A DNA stretch of 64,000 bases, from contig CBDDCL010000015.1 of the NCBI GenBank assembly GCA_965226245.1, forward strand, positions 2,542,001 to 2,606,000. Reading direction: 5' to 3'. The translations under genes and the position numbers were made by a program. This document shows, in pieces, positions 35,631 to 44,194 of the stretch. The number at the start of each line of letters is the position of its first letter. Positions within the stretch are counted from its first letter, which is position 1. The notes under the pieces were generated by a model. It did no database searches. It had not been told where the DNA came from and saw nothing but the letters and a program-made list of their open reading frames with translations. Source of the stretch: CBDCYS01 sp965226245. GTDB lineage: Bacteria; Acidobacteriota; Terriglobia; Bryobacterales; UBA6623.

Positions 35631-36361
35631 GGTCTGAGGGCACGTGGGGCGGCTGCCGTAAATTCTATAGGATCGCGACAAACTGCCGCAATCTTATACG
35701 GGCATCGTACAGGAAATAAAGAACTTAGGGAAGAGTCGGCTGTGGAAGCGTCGCCATTAAAGGGGGGAAGGCGACACTCTGGAGCAAGTCCGCCAGATGG
35801 CGGCTCATGACAACTTCGCCAGTTCTGGGCCTTGGAGAGTACTGTTGATTAATCCCGTAATCACCAGTAATCAGCGCTGTTTGCTCGTACCACCCTCTAA
35901 CTAAAGAAGTTAAGTTCTATTTCAAGTGTCAGGACCGAGAAGGCCCCCTCCCGTCCAGCGAAGGTGCCTCAACTCCAATCGGCTTAGGGTGCTAAGCAGA
36001 TTACTGTCACCATACACGCTAATGCGACCCGAACTCGGTCTCGGTCGATGACGAGTTATCGGCCCACAGGCGCTATCTAGTTAGTTTCGGGGGACTTAGT
36101 CCTGCTCGCGGTCGCGGAACTCTGTGAAGAATCAAGGTCAGGTAGCGGCCCGAAGTGTAGGGCGCTCGGGGGGAGGGGACGGACGAGGATCGGGTAGAGG
36201 GGGACCCGGAACAGGCGGAGGTGGTGCTGGCTTAGGCCCCTGCAAATGAACGAGGCTGTCGATGCATCCACCTGAGCTGAGGGACACAGAATCCATGACT
36301 TACGAATAGTGTACGGGCCTGCGTGGGCCCTACGTCTTTTTTCTTTTCCGACGGTCCCGTA
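35631..36361. other. Gene-poor region
   Basis: No credible gene was found. At 36086-36105 the 20-mer TTCGGGGGACTTAGTCCTGC nearly matches 28879-28898 (one difference), a possible short mobile remnant. G-rich tracts lie at 36165-36215. Confidence 0.4.
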
Positions 36362-36871
36362 TCAGCCTCTAAAGCTCGGGATCTGCGATCCACACTGCCG
36401 CGCGTGCACTACCTGCCCGTACACATCGGCGGGTACGGACGGCCCCTTGCGGGTGCAATGCTGACCGTAAGCCTTCTCAAGCTCTCCGGCGATCTCATCA
36501 GGCGTCATGCGCTCGATGTGCCTACGCTCCAGCGCGTAGACAAGCGCGCCGTCCTTGAACAGGGCGACGGACGGCGACGATGGCGTAACCTCCGGCATGC
36601 GCTCTCGCGCGCGTTGGGTCGCCTCCATATCGACCCCCGCAAAAACCGTGGTCAAGTGATCCGGGATGACAGCGGCCTGCAGCGCCTGGGTGACCCCGGG
36701 TCGGGCGCCTCCGGCCGCACAGCCGCAGATGGAGTTTACGACAATAAGCGTGGTTCCAGGCTTGCCAAGAGCCTCATCAACATCGGCAGCGGCCTTGAGC
36801 GGTGTGACGCCACATTGCGCCAGCTCCTCCCACATCGGCCGCACTGCTTCCGGATCATACAATGGCTGCAT
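36362..36871 (-). CDS. BrxA/BrxB family bacilliredoxin
   Basis: A 169-aa thiol-disulfide protein of the YphP/YqiW (BrxA/BrxB) family, which in Bacillus removes bacillithiol from mixed disulfides. The start at ATG 36871 (MQPLYDPEAVRPMWEELAQCG) has GGAGGGAG upstream. The active site is VNSICGCAAGGARPGV with the family's CGC motif. Further landmarks are FAGVDMEAT, SPSVALFKDGALVY and ERRHIERMTPDEIAGEL. The C-terminus is about 25 residues longer than usual (after KAYGQHC) and may be altered. The partner thiol in this organism is unknown. Confidence 0.9.
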   Translation of the reverse strand: MQPLYDPEAVRPMWEELAQCGVTPLKAAADVDEALGKPGTTLIVVNSICGCAAGGARPGVTQALQAAVIPDHLTTVFAGVDMEATQRARERMPEVTPSSPSVALFKDGALVYALERRHIERMTPDEIAGELEKAYGQHCTRKGPSVPADVYGQVVHARQCGSQIPSFRG

Positions 36872-37031
36872 ACGAAACTCCCTCCATTTTGGTTTCTGCA
36901 CTCTCTCGGGCGCTCAGGCTAAAACAGCGTCGAACCCGCCGCCATCACAAGAACCTATTAAGTATGACCCTTCGGTCACCGTTAAGTCCAGAACATCCAC
37001 TCGTACCGGGTGGGGGTCCGGAAGATCTCCT

Positions 37032-37226
37032 TTAGCTCCTACGGGCTTGCGCACTCAAGCCCTTTGCTTCCGTATTAGTCATCTCAAGCACCTGCTCCAC
37101 TGCATGCCCGAACGCGTCGCTGGAGTATTGATCGATCCACCTCTGATAATCCCGCTGCGTTGAGCCGTCCTTCTGGAGCTCTTTGCCGACTTCCCAGTAG
37201 ATCCAATGACATGGCAGCACGGCCAC
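37032..37226 (-). pseudogene. TenA/thiaminase-II family, C-terminal fragment
   Basis: The frame reads AVLPCHWIYWEVGKELQKDG then YQRWIDQYSSDAFGHAVEQVLEMTN, the conserved C-terminal half-helices of TenA-type proteins that hydrolyse thiamine breakdown products. The N-terminal two thirds, including the active-site cysteine, are missing upstream, where sequence reaches nuoI within 30 bases. A relic. Confidence 0.7.
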
Positions 37227-37255
37227 AACACTGTGGACGAAAGACTTCTCTTGCC

Positions 37256-37867
37256 CTATGACCCGTCGAGGCCGTCCCAGCTGCCCTTCATCTCTCCGCC
37301 GGTTGGCTCACACTTGTGGGGGAACTTCAGGCTGCAGTCGCTGAGCGGTTTACGCAGCGCAGGGTCCATCAGCTCATGGATGTCAAGCCGCATGGCCTCC
37401 CTTGAGTAGGCCGCCAGGTCGAGGATTCCTGTGTCCATCCGGATCGCGTCCTCGGGGCATACCTCGACACAGTACCCGCAATAGACGCAGACCCCCAGGT
37501 CGATGTCGAAGCGAACCGGGTACTTCTCGACGTTGGGGTCGGGATGCTCCCCGGGCACGATGGTAATGCACTTGGCCGGGCAGACCGTCTCGCAGAGCAT
37601 GCACCCCACGCAACGGGGGGTGCCATCCTCGCGCAAGGTCAGCCGGTGGCGGCTGCGGAACCTCGACATGAAGGGCCTGAGCTCCTCGGGATACTGGATG
37701 GTGACCGAGGCGCGAAGGTGCTTGAAACGGCCCAAGAGATGGGCCGTGTGGAGAAAGAGGTTTCGGAAGAAGTGCGCGGAGGTGATCTTGAGACCGCAAA
37801 TGATCTGGGGGAGGTAGGTCTTCTCCCAGAAAGTCAGCTCCGGTCTGCGGACAACTTTTACGGCCAT
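37256..37867 (-). CDS. nuoI: NADH-quinone oxidoreductase subunit I
   Basis: A 203-aa 8Fe ferredoxin-like subunit of respiratory complex I carrying clusters N6a and N6b between the peripheral arm and quinone site. Two CxxCxxCxxxCP motifs are intact: CVGCMLCETVCPAKCI and CVYCGYCVEVCPEDAI. The N-terminal amphipathic region (GLKITSAHFFRNLF) is present. Its ATG overlaps the TAA of an upstream nuoH remnant (TAATG), the normal nuoHI coupling, but nuoH itself is badly damaged. No other nuo genes are in the window. Whether this copy is used is doubtful. Confidence 0.9.
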   Translation of the reverse strand: MAVKVVRRPELTFWEKTYLPQIICGLKITSAHFFRNLFLHTAHLLGRFKHLRASVTIQYPEELRPFMSRFRSRHRLTLREDGTPRCVGCMLCETVCPAKCITIVPGEHPDPNVEKYPVRFDIDLGVCVYCGYCVEVCPEDAIRMDTGILDLAAYSREAMRLDIHELMDPALRKPLSDCSLKFPHKCEPTGGEMKGSWDGLDGS

Positions 37868-38125
37868 TACAGCGTCTCCCCGAGAAAGATCAGCACCACG
37901 GCCGTCACCACGACGTTGACGACCGAACTCGGGAACAGCCCCTTCCAGCCCAGTTTCATGAGCTGGTCATAGCGGAGGCCACGGGCTGGGCTAGGATGCC
38001 CCAGAAAGGGATCGAGCCGCCAATCATCTGCCCCGCACCACCTCAGCCAAATCCATGGTTCCGTAGACCATGATCACGGCGATGTTGGCGACACCCAGAG
38101 CGATTTCATAGGAGATCATCTGCGC
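37867..38125 (-). pseudogene. nuoH: NuoH (complex I subunit H), internally deleted remnant
   Basis: Pieces of NuoH lie between the ferredoxin gene and nuoI. The first reads QMISYEIALGVANIAVIMVY, a mid-protein helix; after a frame break comes IGGSIPFWGILAQP. The last is the C-terminus, LRYDQLMKLGWKGLFPSS then VVNVVVTAVVLIFLGETL, stopping at 37867-37869. More than half of the protein is missing and at least one frame change is needed. It could not form a channel subunit. Confidence 0.85.
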
Positions 38126-38440
38126 TTAGCTTGCCGCTCGGAACTTGTCGGCCTGGAACTCACTAGCATCGACGTAGTTCGCGTTGATTTCAATGAAGCC
38201 CTGCCACTTCTCGGGCAGGTCATCTTCCTCAAAGATCGCCGCTACGGGACAGACTGGCACGCAGGCGCCACAGTCAATGCACTCCGTGGGGTCGATGTAG
38301 AGTTGCTGGACATCATCGAAACCTGGGCGGCCGTCATCATAGCTCTCGCCCTGTTTCGGATGAATACAATCCACAGGGCAAGCGTCTACACAGGCCGAGT
38401 CTTTGATACCGATGCAAGGTTCGGCGATAATATATGCCAT
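38126..38440 (-). CDS. Ferredoxin (3Fe-4S/4Fe-4S, FdxA-like)
   Basis: A 104-aa electron carrier. Start ATG 38440 (MAYIIAEPCIGIKDSACVDAC). The cysteine pattern C-x7-C-x3-C-x3-CP in EPCIGIKDSACVDACPVDCI and C-x2-C-x2-C-x3-CP in CIDCGACVPVCPVAAI fits a seven-iron bacterial ferredoxin, followed by the typical tail EKWQGFIEINANYV. It is transcribed away from sufR and directly precedes the nuoH/nuoI debris. The stop codon at 38126 adjoins the nuoH remnant. Confidence 0.92.
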   Translation of the reverse strand: MAYIIAEPCIGIKDSACVDACPVDCIHPKQGESYDDGRPGFDDVQQLYIDPTECIDCGACVPVCPVAAIFEEDDLPEKWQGFIEINANYVDASEFQADKFRAAS

Positions 38441-38940
38441 TTTCTGAGCTCCGTCCTCCGATTGAATACCGTTCTCTCCAAAGAGAGAGTGCACCAAGAC
38501 AAGGAGCCCATCGACTTAGCAGAAGGCCTTGGGGGCACCGAGCACTCGAGTCTGATCCTGTCATTCTTTAGTACCGATCGCTGGCCCAGAAAGCCCAGTT
38601 CCGAAGAGCAGGTACACGGTATTGCTTACCTTGGAATTTCCGGTCGATAGCGCGGTGGGCTTGCGGCCTCGTCCCAGATTCCCGCTACAGGCTCTGGATA
38701 CGTCGCAACCGATCCATCCACCCTCTCGCTCGCGCCACATCTTCTTGTAGCAGGTTCAGGAGAATTTAATCAACATCTTGATTGCAAAACTTTACTATAC
38801 TGATTTAGAGGCGACTGCGTGAGCGAACGCACCAAGGTCTCCAGGGCTGAACCCGACAAACAGGCGAGCCATTTCCTGCAAGGACGATCCGCCACGGACA
38901 CCGTCCTTATTAGCACGAGCTGAGTAGCAGAACCTAAGCG
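38441..38940. other. Divergent intergenic region between ferredoxin and sufR
   Basis: No gene was found. Near 38786-38806 an AT-rich stretch (AAAACTTTACTATACTGATT) contains TATACT, a plausible -10 for sufR, with no clear -35. A SufR/IscR-type operator was not recognised. Confidence 0.4.
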
Positions 38941-39630
38941 ATGGTTGACGACATGAACACGTTGGAATCTCGTGAGGAGTCGACCAGGAAGGCCATTCTG
39001 CATTTCCTGAAAAGACGGGGCGAGGCCGATGCGAAAACGGTGGCCAAGTTCTGTGGCCTCACGACCATGGCAGTTGGGCGGCATTTGTTAAAGCTCAAGG
39101 CCGACGGTTTGATCCAGACCCGATCGGAGCGGCGCTCCAGGGGTAGGCCGGCGGCCGTGCACTCGCTCACTGACGATGGAGATGGCCAATTCCCGAGAGA
39201 CTATGCAGGTTTAGCCATCGATGTGCTGTCGAGCTTGGTTCAGCTCGACGGCCAGGAGAAGGTCAGGCAGGTTTTTCGGAAGCGGCGCGCCACCATGCAG
39301 GCTCGCTACCGATCACGCACAAAAGGGAAAAAATTCGAAGAGCGGGTGCACGAGGTGGCGGACGTGCTAACCGAATGCGGTTACATGGCCGAGGTCGAGT
39401 CGTTGGGTCACGGGGAGTTGTTGCTAACGTTGTGCAACTGTGCCATTCGTGATGTGGCCAAGCGTTTTCCGGAAATCTGTGATGAGGAATTGTGCCTGAT
39501 CCGCAGCTTGGCAGACGGTAAGGTGACACGAGTTTCGCATCTGCTGGCCGGAGATCGCCATTGTTCTTATCGGATCCGTGCCAAAGGTCTTGTCAAGAGC
39601 AACTCGGGGCGCCAAGCCGAGGCAGGATGA
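38941..39630 (+). CDS. sufR: Iron-sulfur cluster-binding transcription regulator (SufR-like)
   Basis: A 229-aa DeoR/ArsR-type winged-helix regulator. The N-terminal HTH is RKAILHFLKRRGEADAKTVAKFCGLTTMAVGRHLLKLKADGLI, with the RGRPA wing. The C-terminal part carries the cysteine set expected to hold a [4Fe-4S] cluster: LCNCAIRDVAKRFPEICDEELC and HCSYRI. SufR represses suf genes when it holds a cluster. Here it is followed after one base by nadA, which encodes an Fe-S enzyme, so autoregulation together with nadA control is likely. No suf genes are in the window. Confidence 0.85.
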   Translation: MVDDMNTLESREESTRKAILHFLKRRGEADAKTVAKFCGLTTMAVGRHLLKLKADGLIQTRSERRSRGRPAAVHSLTDDGDGQFPRDYAGLAIDVLSSLVQLDGQEKVRQVFRKRRATMQARYRSRTKGKKFEERVHEVADVLTECGYMAEVESLGHGELLLTLCNCAIRDVAKRFPEICDEELCLIRSLADGKVTRVSHLLAGDRHCSYRIRAKGLVKSNSGRQAEAG

Positions 39631-39631
39631 G

Positions 39632-40675
39632 ATGACGTTTGATAAGTGGCACGATGATTTTTCTCGGTTTGCGGAGGACTTGTATCCCGGCCGCTATCCA
39701 CGGGACTACGTGAAGCTCCTGGCTGAAATGGGAGAGGAAGTGCGGAGCCTGGCGCGACAGAAAAACTCTACCATCGTTGCGCACAACTACCAGTATCCGG
39801 AGCTGCAGGAGGTAGCCGAGATGGTGGGCGACTCACTCGGCCTGAGCGAATACGTCGCGAAACGCAAAGCCCCTCGCGTAGATTTCTGCGGCGTGCTGTT
39901 TATGGGTGAAACCGCTAAGACGATCCTGGGAGACTCCTCGCGGGTCTACATGCCGGATCGGGCAGGATGTTCTCTGGTAGCTTCGATCGATCACCGCCGA
40001 ATCGACAACTGGGTTGCCCATAACCCCGACGGCGTGATCGTTTCGTACATCAACACTGATGCCCAGACCAAGGCCCGAAGTCATTACATCTGCACTTCTC
40101 GGAATGCAGCTCAGGTGCTTGAACACGCGGCCCAGTGCCACCCGGGTCGGCGCATTCTGTTCTTGCCCGACAAGTACTTGGGCGCAGTGGCGCTGTCCCA
40201 AACGGGCGTGGACCGCAGTCTGGTCGACCTGTACGACGGAGCCTGCCACGTACACGCCAAGATCGGCGAGACGGCCTTGGAAGAGGCGTTTGATGCTCAC
40301 CCTGACGCCGAGCTGCTGATTCACCCCGAATGTGGCTGTGCGTCCTCGTGTCTGTCCAAGACGTTGAGCGGCGCCCTCCCGTACAAGAAGGCCTACTTTC
40401 TGTCAACCGAACAGATGCTGTGGCATGCCGGAAATTCCCGATGCAGCGAGTTCATCGTGGGCACTGAGAAGGGGATGCTTTACCGCTTGCGCAAACTGCT
40501 TCCTGCGAAAACGTTTTATCCCGTATCAGAGTCGGCGATTTGCGAATACATGAAGATGAACACCATGGAAAAGCTGCTGGATTCGCTCCGAAACGACCGG
40601 GTGGAGATCGAAGTTGATTCTGAAATTCAAATGCGGGCCCGGACGGCTATTCAGCAGATGCTAGCCATTCACTAG
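39632..40675 (+). CDS. nadA: Quinolinate synthase
   Basis: A 347-aa [4Fe-4S] enzyme that condenses iminoaspartate with dihydroxyacetone phosphate to quinolinate in NAD synthesis. Start ATG 39632, one base after the sufR stop. Signatures are IVAHNYQYPELQEVAEMVGDS, VDFCGVLFMGETAKIL-type strand with the first cluster Cys, MPDRAGCSLV, HPECGCASSCL and EFIVGTEKGML. The three cluster cysteines are placed as in known NadA. No nadB or nadC is nearby. Confidence 0.95.
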   Translation: MTFDKWHDDFSRFAEDLYPGRYPRDYVKLLAEMGEEVRSLARQKNSTIVAHNYQYPELQEVAEMVGDSLGLSEYVAKRKAPRVDFCGVLFMGETAKTILGDSSRVYMPDRAGCSLVASIDHRRIDNWVAHNPDGVIVSYINTDAQTKARSHYICTSRNAAQVLEHAAQCHPGRRILFLPDKYLGAVALSQTGVDRSLVDLYDGACHVHAKIGETALEEAFDAHPDAELLIHPECGCASSCLSKTLSGALPYKKAYFLSTEQMLWHAGNSRCSEFIVGTEKGMLYRLRKLLPAKTFYPVSESAICEYMKMNTMEKLLDSLRNDRVEIEVDSEIQMRARTAIQQMLAIH

Positions 40676-40733
40676 CCGGTCTTTGCTGCGTAGGAAAGCC
40701 GACTCGTGAGTAACATTCAAGAGGAGAAAGAAG

Positions 40734-41051
40734 ATGGGAACCTTCGTGAAAGTCGCCCAGCAGGGAGAAATTGCGGAAAACTCGGGTAAGCTTGTCGAAG
40801 TCGAGGGCCGTGAAATCGCTCTGATTCGATCGGGCGATGAGTACTATGCTCTAGACAACACCTGCACACATCGGGGTGGCCCTTTGGCTGAAGGGTTCGT
40901 TGAAGGTGGCGAGGTGAAGTGCCCGTGGCACGGAGCCCACTTCGATCTCAAGACCGGACAACCAACCCGGCCGCCGGCAGCGCGGGACGTTTCTACTTAT
41001 GCAGTATGAGTGCAGGGGAACGATATTGAGATCGAAGTGCAACCTGTCTAG
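40734..41051 (+). pseudogene. Rieske-type ferredoxin with in-frame TGA
   Basis: A 105-codon Rieske [2Fe-2S] ferredoxin frame. The cluster motifs CTHRGGPL and CPWHGAHFDL are intact, with a good ribosome-binding site (GAGGAG) before ATG 40734. After STYAV the codon at 41007-41009 is TGA, where related proteins have Arg or another residue; the same frame then continues VQGNDIEIEVQPV to a TAG at 41049. CGA to TGA would be a single transition. The truncated 91-aa product keeps both cluster motifs and might still fold. It lies between nadA and a rhodanese gene. Confidence 0.8.
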
Positions 41052-41252
41052 CCACGCTAGCGACAATGGACAGGTTGCCCCTGCGATCGAATTTTGGCGA
41101 AGCAGCGGAGGAAAGAATGGAGATCAAACGCATCTCACCCGAAGAGGTCAAAGAGCTCCTGGAATCTGACGAAGGTTACATCTACCTGGACGTGCGAACG
41201 GTCCCTGAATTTGACGCTGGTCACGTGCCCGGCGCGAAGAACGTTCCTGTCA

Positions 41253-43050
41253 CCTGAATTATGCACTGCGGGTACACCTGAGGAGGGCTGTGCCGCGAGG
41301 GACCATTGGGCGACCCCCGAAAACATGGGGTAATAAGGTAGGCTGGCAAAGATTTCAGCTTCGCCAGCCAACCCCAAGGAGGTCACCCAAATGGTTACCA
41401 AGCGAAAACAGCATAGCTCCAAAAACCCCGCCAAACAAGGCCGCGGCGCGACGGCTCCGCAGCCCAATAAAATCGGGGCTTCCACGCCCTATCACTTCCG
41501 CGGCAAGAATCTGACTCCCTACGGCGGCCTGCTGCCGGTCGCCACCCTGCTCGAAAAACTCGGCTTCCAAGAGCTGCTGGAACAAACCCTCAGCGTCAAA
41601 CGAATCACCCGTGTGATGAGCCTCTACCAGTTTGTGCTGGCCCTCGTGCTGGGCCTCTATGTCGGCTTTGCACGGCTCAACCAACTCCGCTTCATCGCGC
41701 GCGACCCCATCCTGACCGGCATCTTGCAAGTGACGCGGCTGCCGCCGCAATCCACGCTGTGGCGCTTTCTGGCCTCGCTGCATCTCAACGTGGCGCGGCA
41801 GATCCTGTCGATGCAGCGCCAACTGCGCGAACGAGCCTGGGCGGCGGCCAACGTGCGGTTGACCACGGTGACGCTGGACACCGACACCACCGTGCACACC
41901 CTCTACGGCCAGCAGATGGGCGGGCGCAAGAGCTACAACCCCAAGAACAAGGGCAAGCGCAGCTACCAGCCGATACTGACCTTCCTGGCCGAGACGCGCG
42001 AATACCTGATGGGCGGGTTGCACAATGGCGACCGGCCCACGGGCAAAGAGATCGCGGCGCACCTCGAAAGTGCTTTCCAGGCTTTGCCGGCCAGTGTGAA
42101 GCGGATCTTGGCGCGGGCCGATTCCGGCTTTTATTGCTGGGAAGCGGTGGCAGCCTACGAACAAGCGCATTGTCAGTTCGTCATCGTGGCGCGCAAGACT
42201 AGGCGACTGGTCGAGCAGTTGCAGCAAGCGGAATGGAAGCCCTCGCCCCACAGCGACGCTGCGGCGGAGTGCGAATTCCTCTACCAGCCGCAAGGCTGGG
42301 GCAGGGCCTGCCGCTTTGTCGCGCTGCGTTATGAAAAGGAGCCGGAAACCGACGAGGTCGAGCAATATCAGTTGTTTGCAACCAGCGCTTACACCTACCG
42401 CGTGTTCGTCACCAACCTCACCGAGCCGATCGCGGCGGTGGCGTGGTTTTACAACCAGCGGGCTGGGGCGGAGAACCTCATCAAAGAAGCCAACAACGAC
42501 GCCGGGCTGGCGGCCCATCCTTCGCGCCGCTTTGACATGAACCGCAATCACTTTCAGTTGGTCATGCTGGCCTACAACCTCAACTGCTGGCTGCTGCTGT
42601 TCCAGCGCGAAGCCGACGCCACCCCGGAGAAGCTGCGCCACACCACCCTGGCGACGGCGCGGCTGCGTTTTCTGTTCGTGGCGGCCAAGATCTGGCGGCA
42701 TGCCGGCAGAACGGGCATCAGCTACAGCGATCAGTACCAGGAGCAGGGCCTGTTCGAGCGGCTGATGCGGCGGCTGCGGGCGATGGCGCCGCCGGGATCG
42801 AGCTGCGCGCCGGTGGTGGAGGGTGCGCTGCGTTGAGGGGCGCTGCGCATAGAATTTTATGCACGGGCCGCAAGCTACTGGGAACATGCCGTTTGCGAGC
42901 CCGCTTTTGCCCGCCCGGAATTGGGAGGCGGCTCAAACCGGGAAGGAAACAGCAGAAAAGACGACTTGCTAAATCACTGAGTTGACACGACTGCCGCTAC
43001 CGCCACAACTCCATCGGCGATGGCTACGCCGAACCTGTGCATAATTCAGG
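41253..43050 (+). mobile_element. IS1380-family insertion sequence, complete copy
   Basis: A 1,798-bp element with perfect 14-bp terminal inverted repeats, CCTGAATTATGCAC and GTGCATAATTCAGG, flanked by the 5-bp direct repeat TGTCA (41248-41252 and 43051-43055). It carries one transposase gene. A second near-identical copy starts at 62995 and a deletion derivative lies at 49358-49889. Few differences from the second copy point to recent movement. Confidence 0.93.
41391..42836 (+). CDS. IS1380-family transposase
   Basis: A 481-aa DDE transposase preceded by AAGGAGGT at a good distance. The catalytic residues can be placed: first Asp in VTLDTDTTVHTLYG, second Asp in LARADSGFY, Glu in GAENLIKEANND. 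The N-terminal region is basic (MVTKRKQHSSKNPAKQGRG) and the C-terminal region shows the family's FQLVMLAYNLNCWLLLF helix. The gene is intact. Confidence 0.92.
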   Translation: MVTKRKQHSSKNPAKQGRGATAPQPNKIGASTPYHFRGKNLTPYGGLLPVATLLEKLGFQELLEQTLSVKRITRVMSLYQFVLALVLGLYVGFARLNQLRFIARDPILTGILQVTRLPPQSTLWRFLASLHLNVARQILSMQRQLRERAWAAANVRLTTVTLDTDTTVHTLYGQQMGGRKSYNPKNKGKRSYQPILTFLAETREYLMGGLHNGDRPTGKEIAAHLESAFQALPASVKRILARADSGFYCWEAVAAYEQAHCQFVIVARKTRRLVEQLQQAEWKPSPHSDAAAECEFLYQPQGWGRACRFVALRYEKEPETDEVEQYQLFATSAYTYRVFVTNLTEPIAAVAWFYNQRAGAENLIKEANNDAGLAAHPSRRFDMNRNHFQLVMLAYNLNCWLLLFQREADATPEKLRHTTLATARLRFLFVAAKIWRHAGRTGISYSDQYQEQGLFERLMRRLRAMAPPGSSCAPVVEGALR

Positions 43051-43438
43051 TGTCATGGGCCGTGATCCGTATGGCCGCATGCAGTTCAATTCGCAGTTTG
43101 TCGAAATCGTCGAGGCCAACTTCGGAAAGGACGCCAAGTGCATCACAGGCTGTGAGAAAGGGGGTCGCTCGATGAAGGCGGCCGAGGTCCTGCTGAGTGC
43201 CGGCTTCACTAACGTCGTCGATATGCGCGGCGGATACGGTGGCGAGACGGACATGATGGGACAGATGATCTACCCGGGTTGGGTGCCCCGCGGACTTCCC
43301 ACGGCAACGGAGAGCGATCCCAAAGAGTGCTACGAAAACTTGGCGCAGAAGACGGACTGAGCGAATTCAGGGTACCCTAGATTGCGATTTCCAATCTCTC
43401 GTGGCGAGAGTGTCCATCCCGTCAGCCTTGTTGCGGAG

Positions 43439-43579
43439 TCACTTCTTAGGACCCAGCGCCACAACAGAGTCTATTGAACTCTTGTGTCCTGCTTTTGCTT
43501 TTCGTTTCTCTTTTAAGCTTAGCAGCGCCTTTTTCCTCTTCTCTTTCTTGGTTTTGTCTTTTCTGCCTTTGTCACCCAT
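43439..43579 (-). CDS. Very small basic protein
   Basis: A 46-aa lysine-rich protein, MGDKGRKDKTKKEKRKKALL then SLKEKRKAKAGHKSS. The ATG at 43579 has AAGGAGA six bases upstream, which supports translation. Similar 45-60-aa 'MGDK(G/K)KKDK' proteins occur widely in bacteria without an assigned role. It lies just downstream of the interrupted rhodanese gene on the opposite strand. Confidence 0.65.
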   Translation of the reverse strand: MGDKGRKDKTKKEKRKKALLSLKEKRKAKAGHKSSIDSVVALGPKK

Positions 43580-43808
43580 ATCGTTCTCCTTGGTAAGCAA
43601 TCCGCTGGCGGGCGTGATTTCCGCCCGTTCGGCGACCGTTTGCGGAGGCACTGACGGCTGATTGGTGGATGGGAAATTATTTCTCGACAGCTATCAGACG
43701 GCGGCGCACCCTTTCATGGATTATTCTAGCGTGGGCGGCTGGCAAACTTTGGGCGGTGGGTGGGTTGGTTTGGTCATCGTGTGGTAAGATCTGAATGCCG
43801 ATCATTGA

Positions 43809-43828
43809 CCAGCGCCGTCAGGCGCTGG
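43809..43828. repeat. Perfect hairpin
   Basis: CCAGCGCC-GTCA-GGCGCTGG has an 8-bp stem and 4-base loop, the same geometry as the hairpins at 7950 and 25573 but a different sequence. It lies upstream of the small gene at 43925. Confidence 0.5.
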
Positions 43829-43924
43829 GGCGGGCGTCGGGCTTGAGATGGCCTGGCGCCCGCTTTGTTATTTTGGGACTGCGGATTGTGCCGAGGTCAC
43901 TGGGTGTTGGAAAATCTAGCTGGG

Positions 43925-44143
43925 ATGGATAAACCTTTTATCAAAGTCGGCAAGCACATCATCAGCGTTGAAGCGATCTCTGACGTCGAGGAAGAGTCCG
44001 ATGGACGCGTGACCGTGAGGCTTCGTGGAACGTACAGAATGATATTGCTGGGTCCAGAAGATGGCTGGGCGTTTCTGGAAGAGTTGGGCCGATGGTCGCG
44101 GGACGCCAAGAATCCACCGAAGCCGGGAATGGGGCCTTCATGA
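43925..44143 (+). CDS. Small hypothetical protein
   Basis: A 72-aa protein, MDKPFIKVGKHIISVEAISD followed by VEEESDGRVTVRLRGTYRMIL and a C-terminal helix WAFLEELGRWSRDAK. The pattern is like small beta-rich proteins that bind no known ligand. The frame is open from 43865, but the ATG at 43925 is favoured by sequence character. A neighbour 52 bases downstream encodes another small protein. Confidence 0.55.
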   Translation: MDKPFIKVGKHIISVEAISDVEEESDGRVTVRLRGTYRMILLGPEDGWAFLEELGRWSRDAKNPPKPGMGPS

Positions 44144-44194
44144 AGCGGATAGCGATGTGGGTCGTGGTACAATCCCTGGGTTATCGCAGATGTA

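Larger units (their letters stand above)
41117..43360 (+). pseudogene. Rhodanese-domain sulfurtransferase, interrupted by IS
   Basis: The 5' part (41117-41252, MEIKRISPEEVKELLESDEG, ending AGHVPGAKNVPV) and the 3' part (43056-43360, GRDPYGRMQFNSQF and KCITGCEKGGRSMKAAEVLL) form one single-domain rhodanese. Removing 41253-43050 plus one target copy gives an unbroken 146-codon frame with the active-site Cys in GCEKGGRS. A strong ribosome-binding site (GGAGGAAAG) precedes the ATG. Rhodaneses transfer sulfur to thiophilic acceptors, which fits the neighbouring Fe-S-related genes. The insertion is the only lesion. Confidence 0.92.

Noticed and set aside
28879..36105. 20-mer TTCGGG(A/G)GACTTAGTCCTGC at 28879 and 36086
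   Set aside because: Only two short copies, no shared flanks beyond a few bases; too little to call an element.
41355..42887. 510-codon minus-strand frame across the IS, repeated at 63098-63994
   Set aside because: Antisense of the IS1380 transposase; the plus-strand protein has the DDE motifs and a ribosome-binding site.
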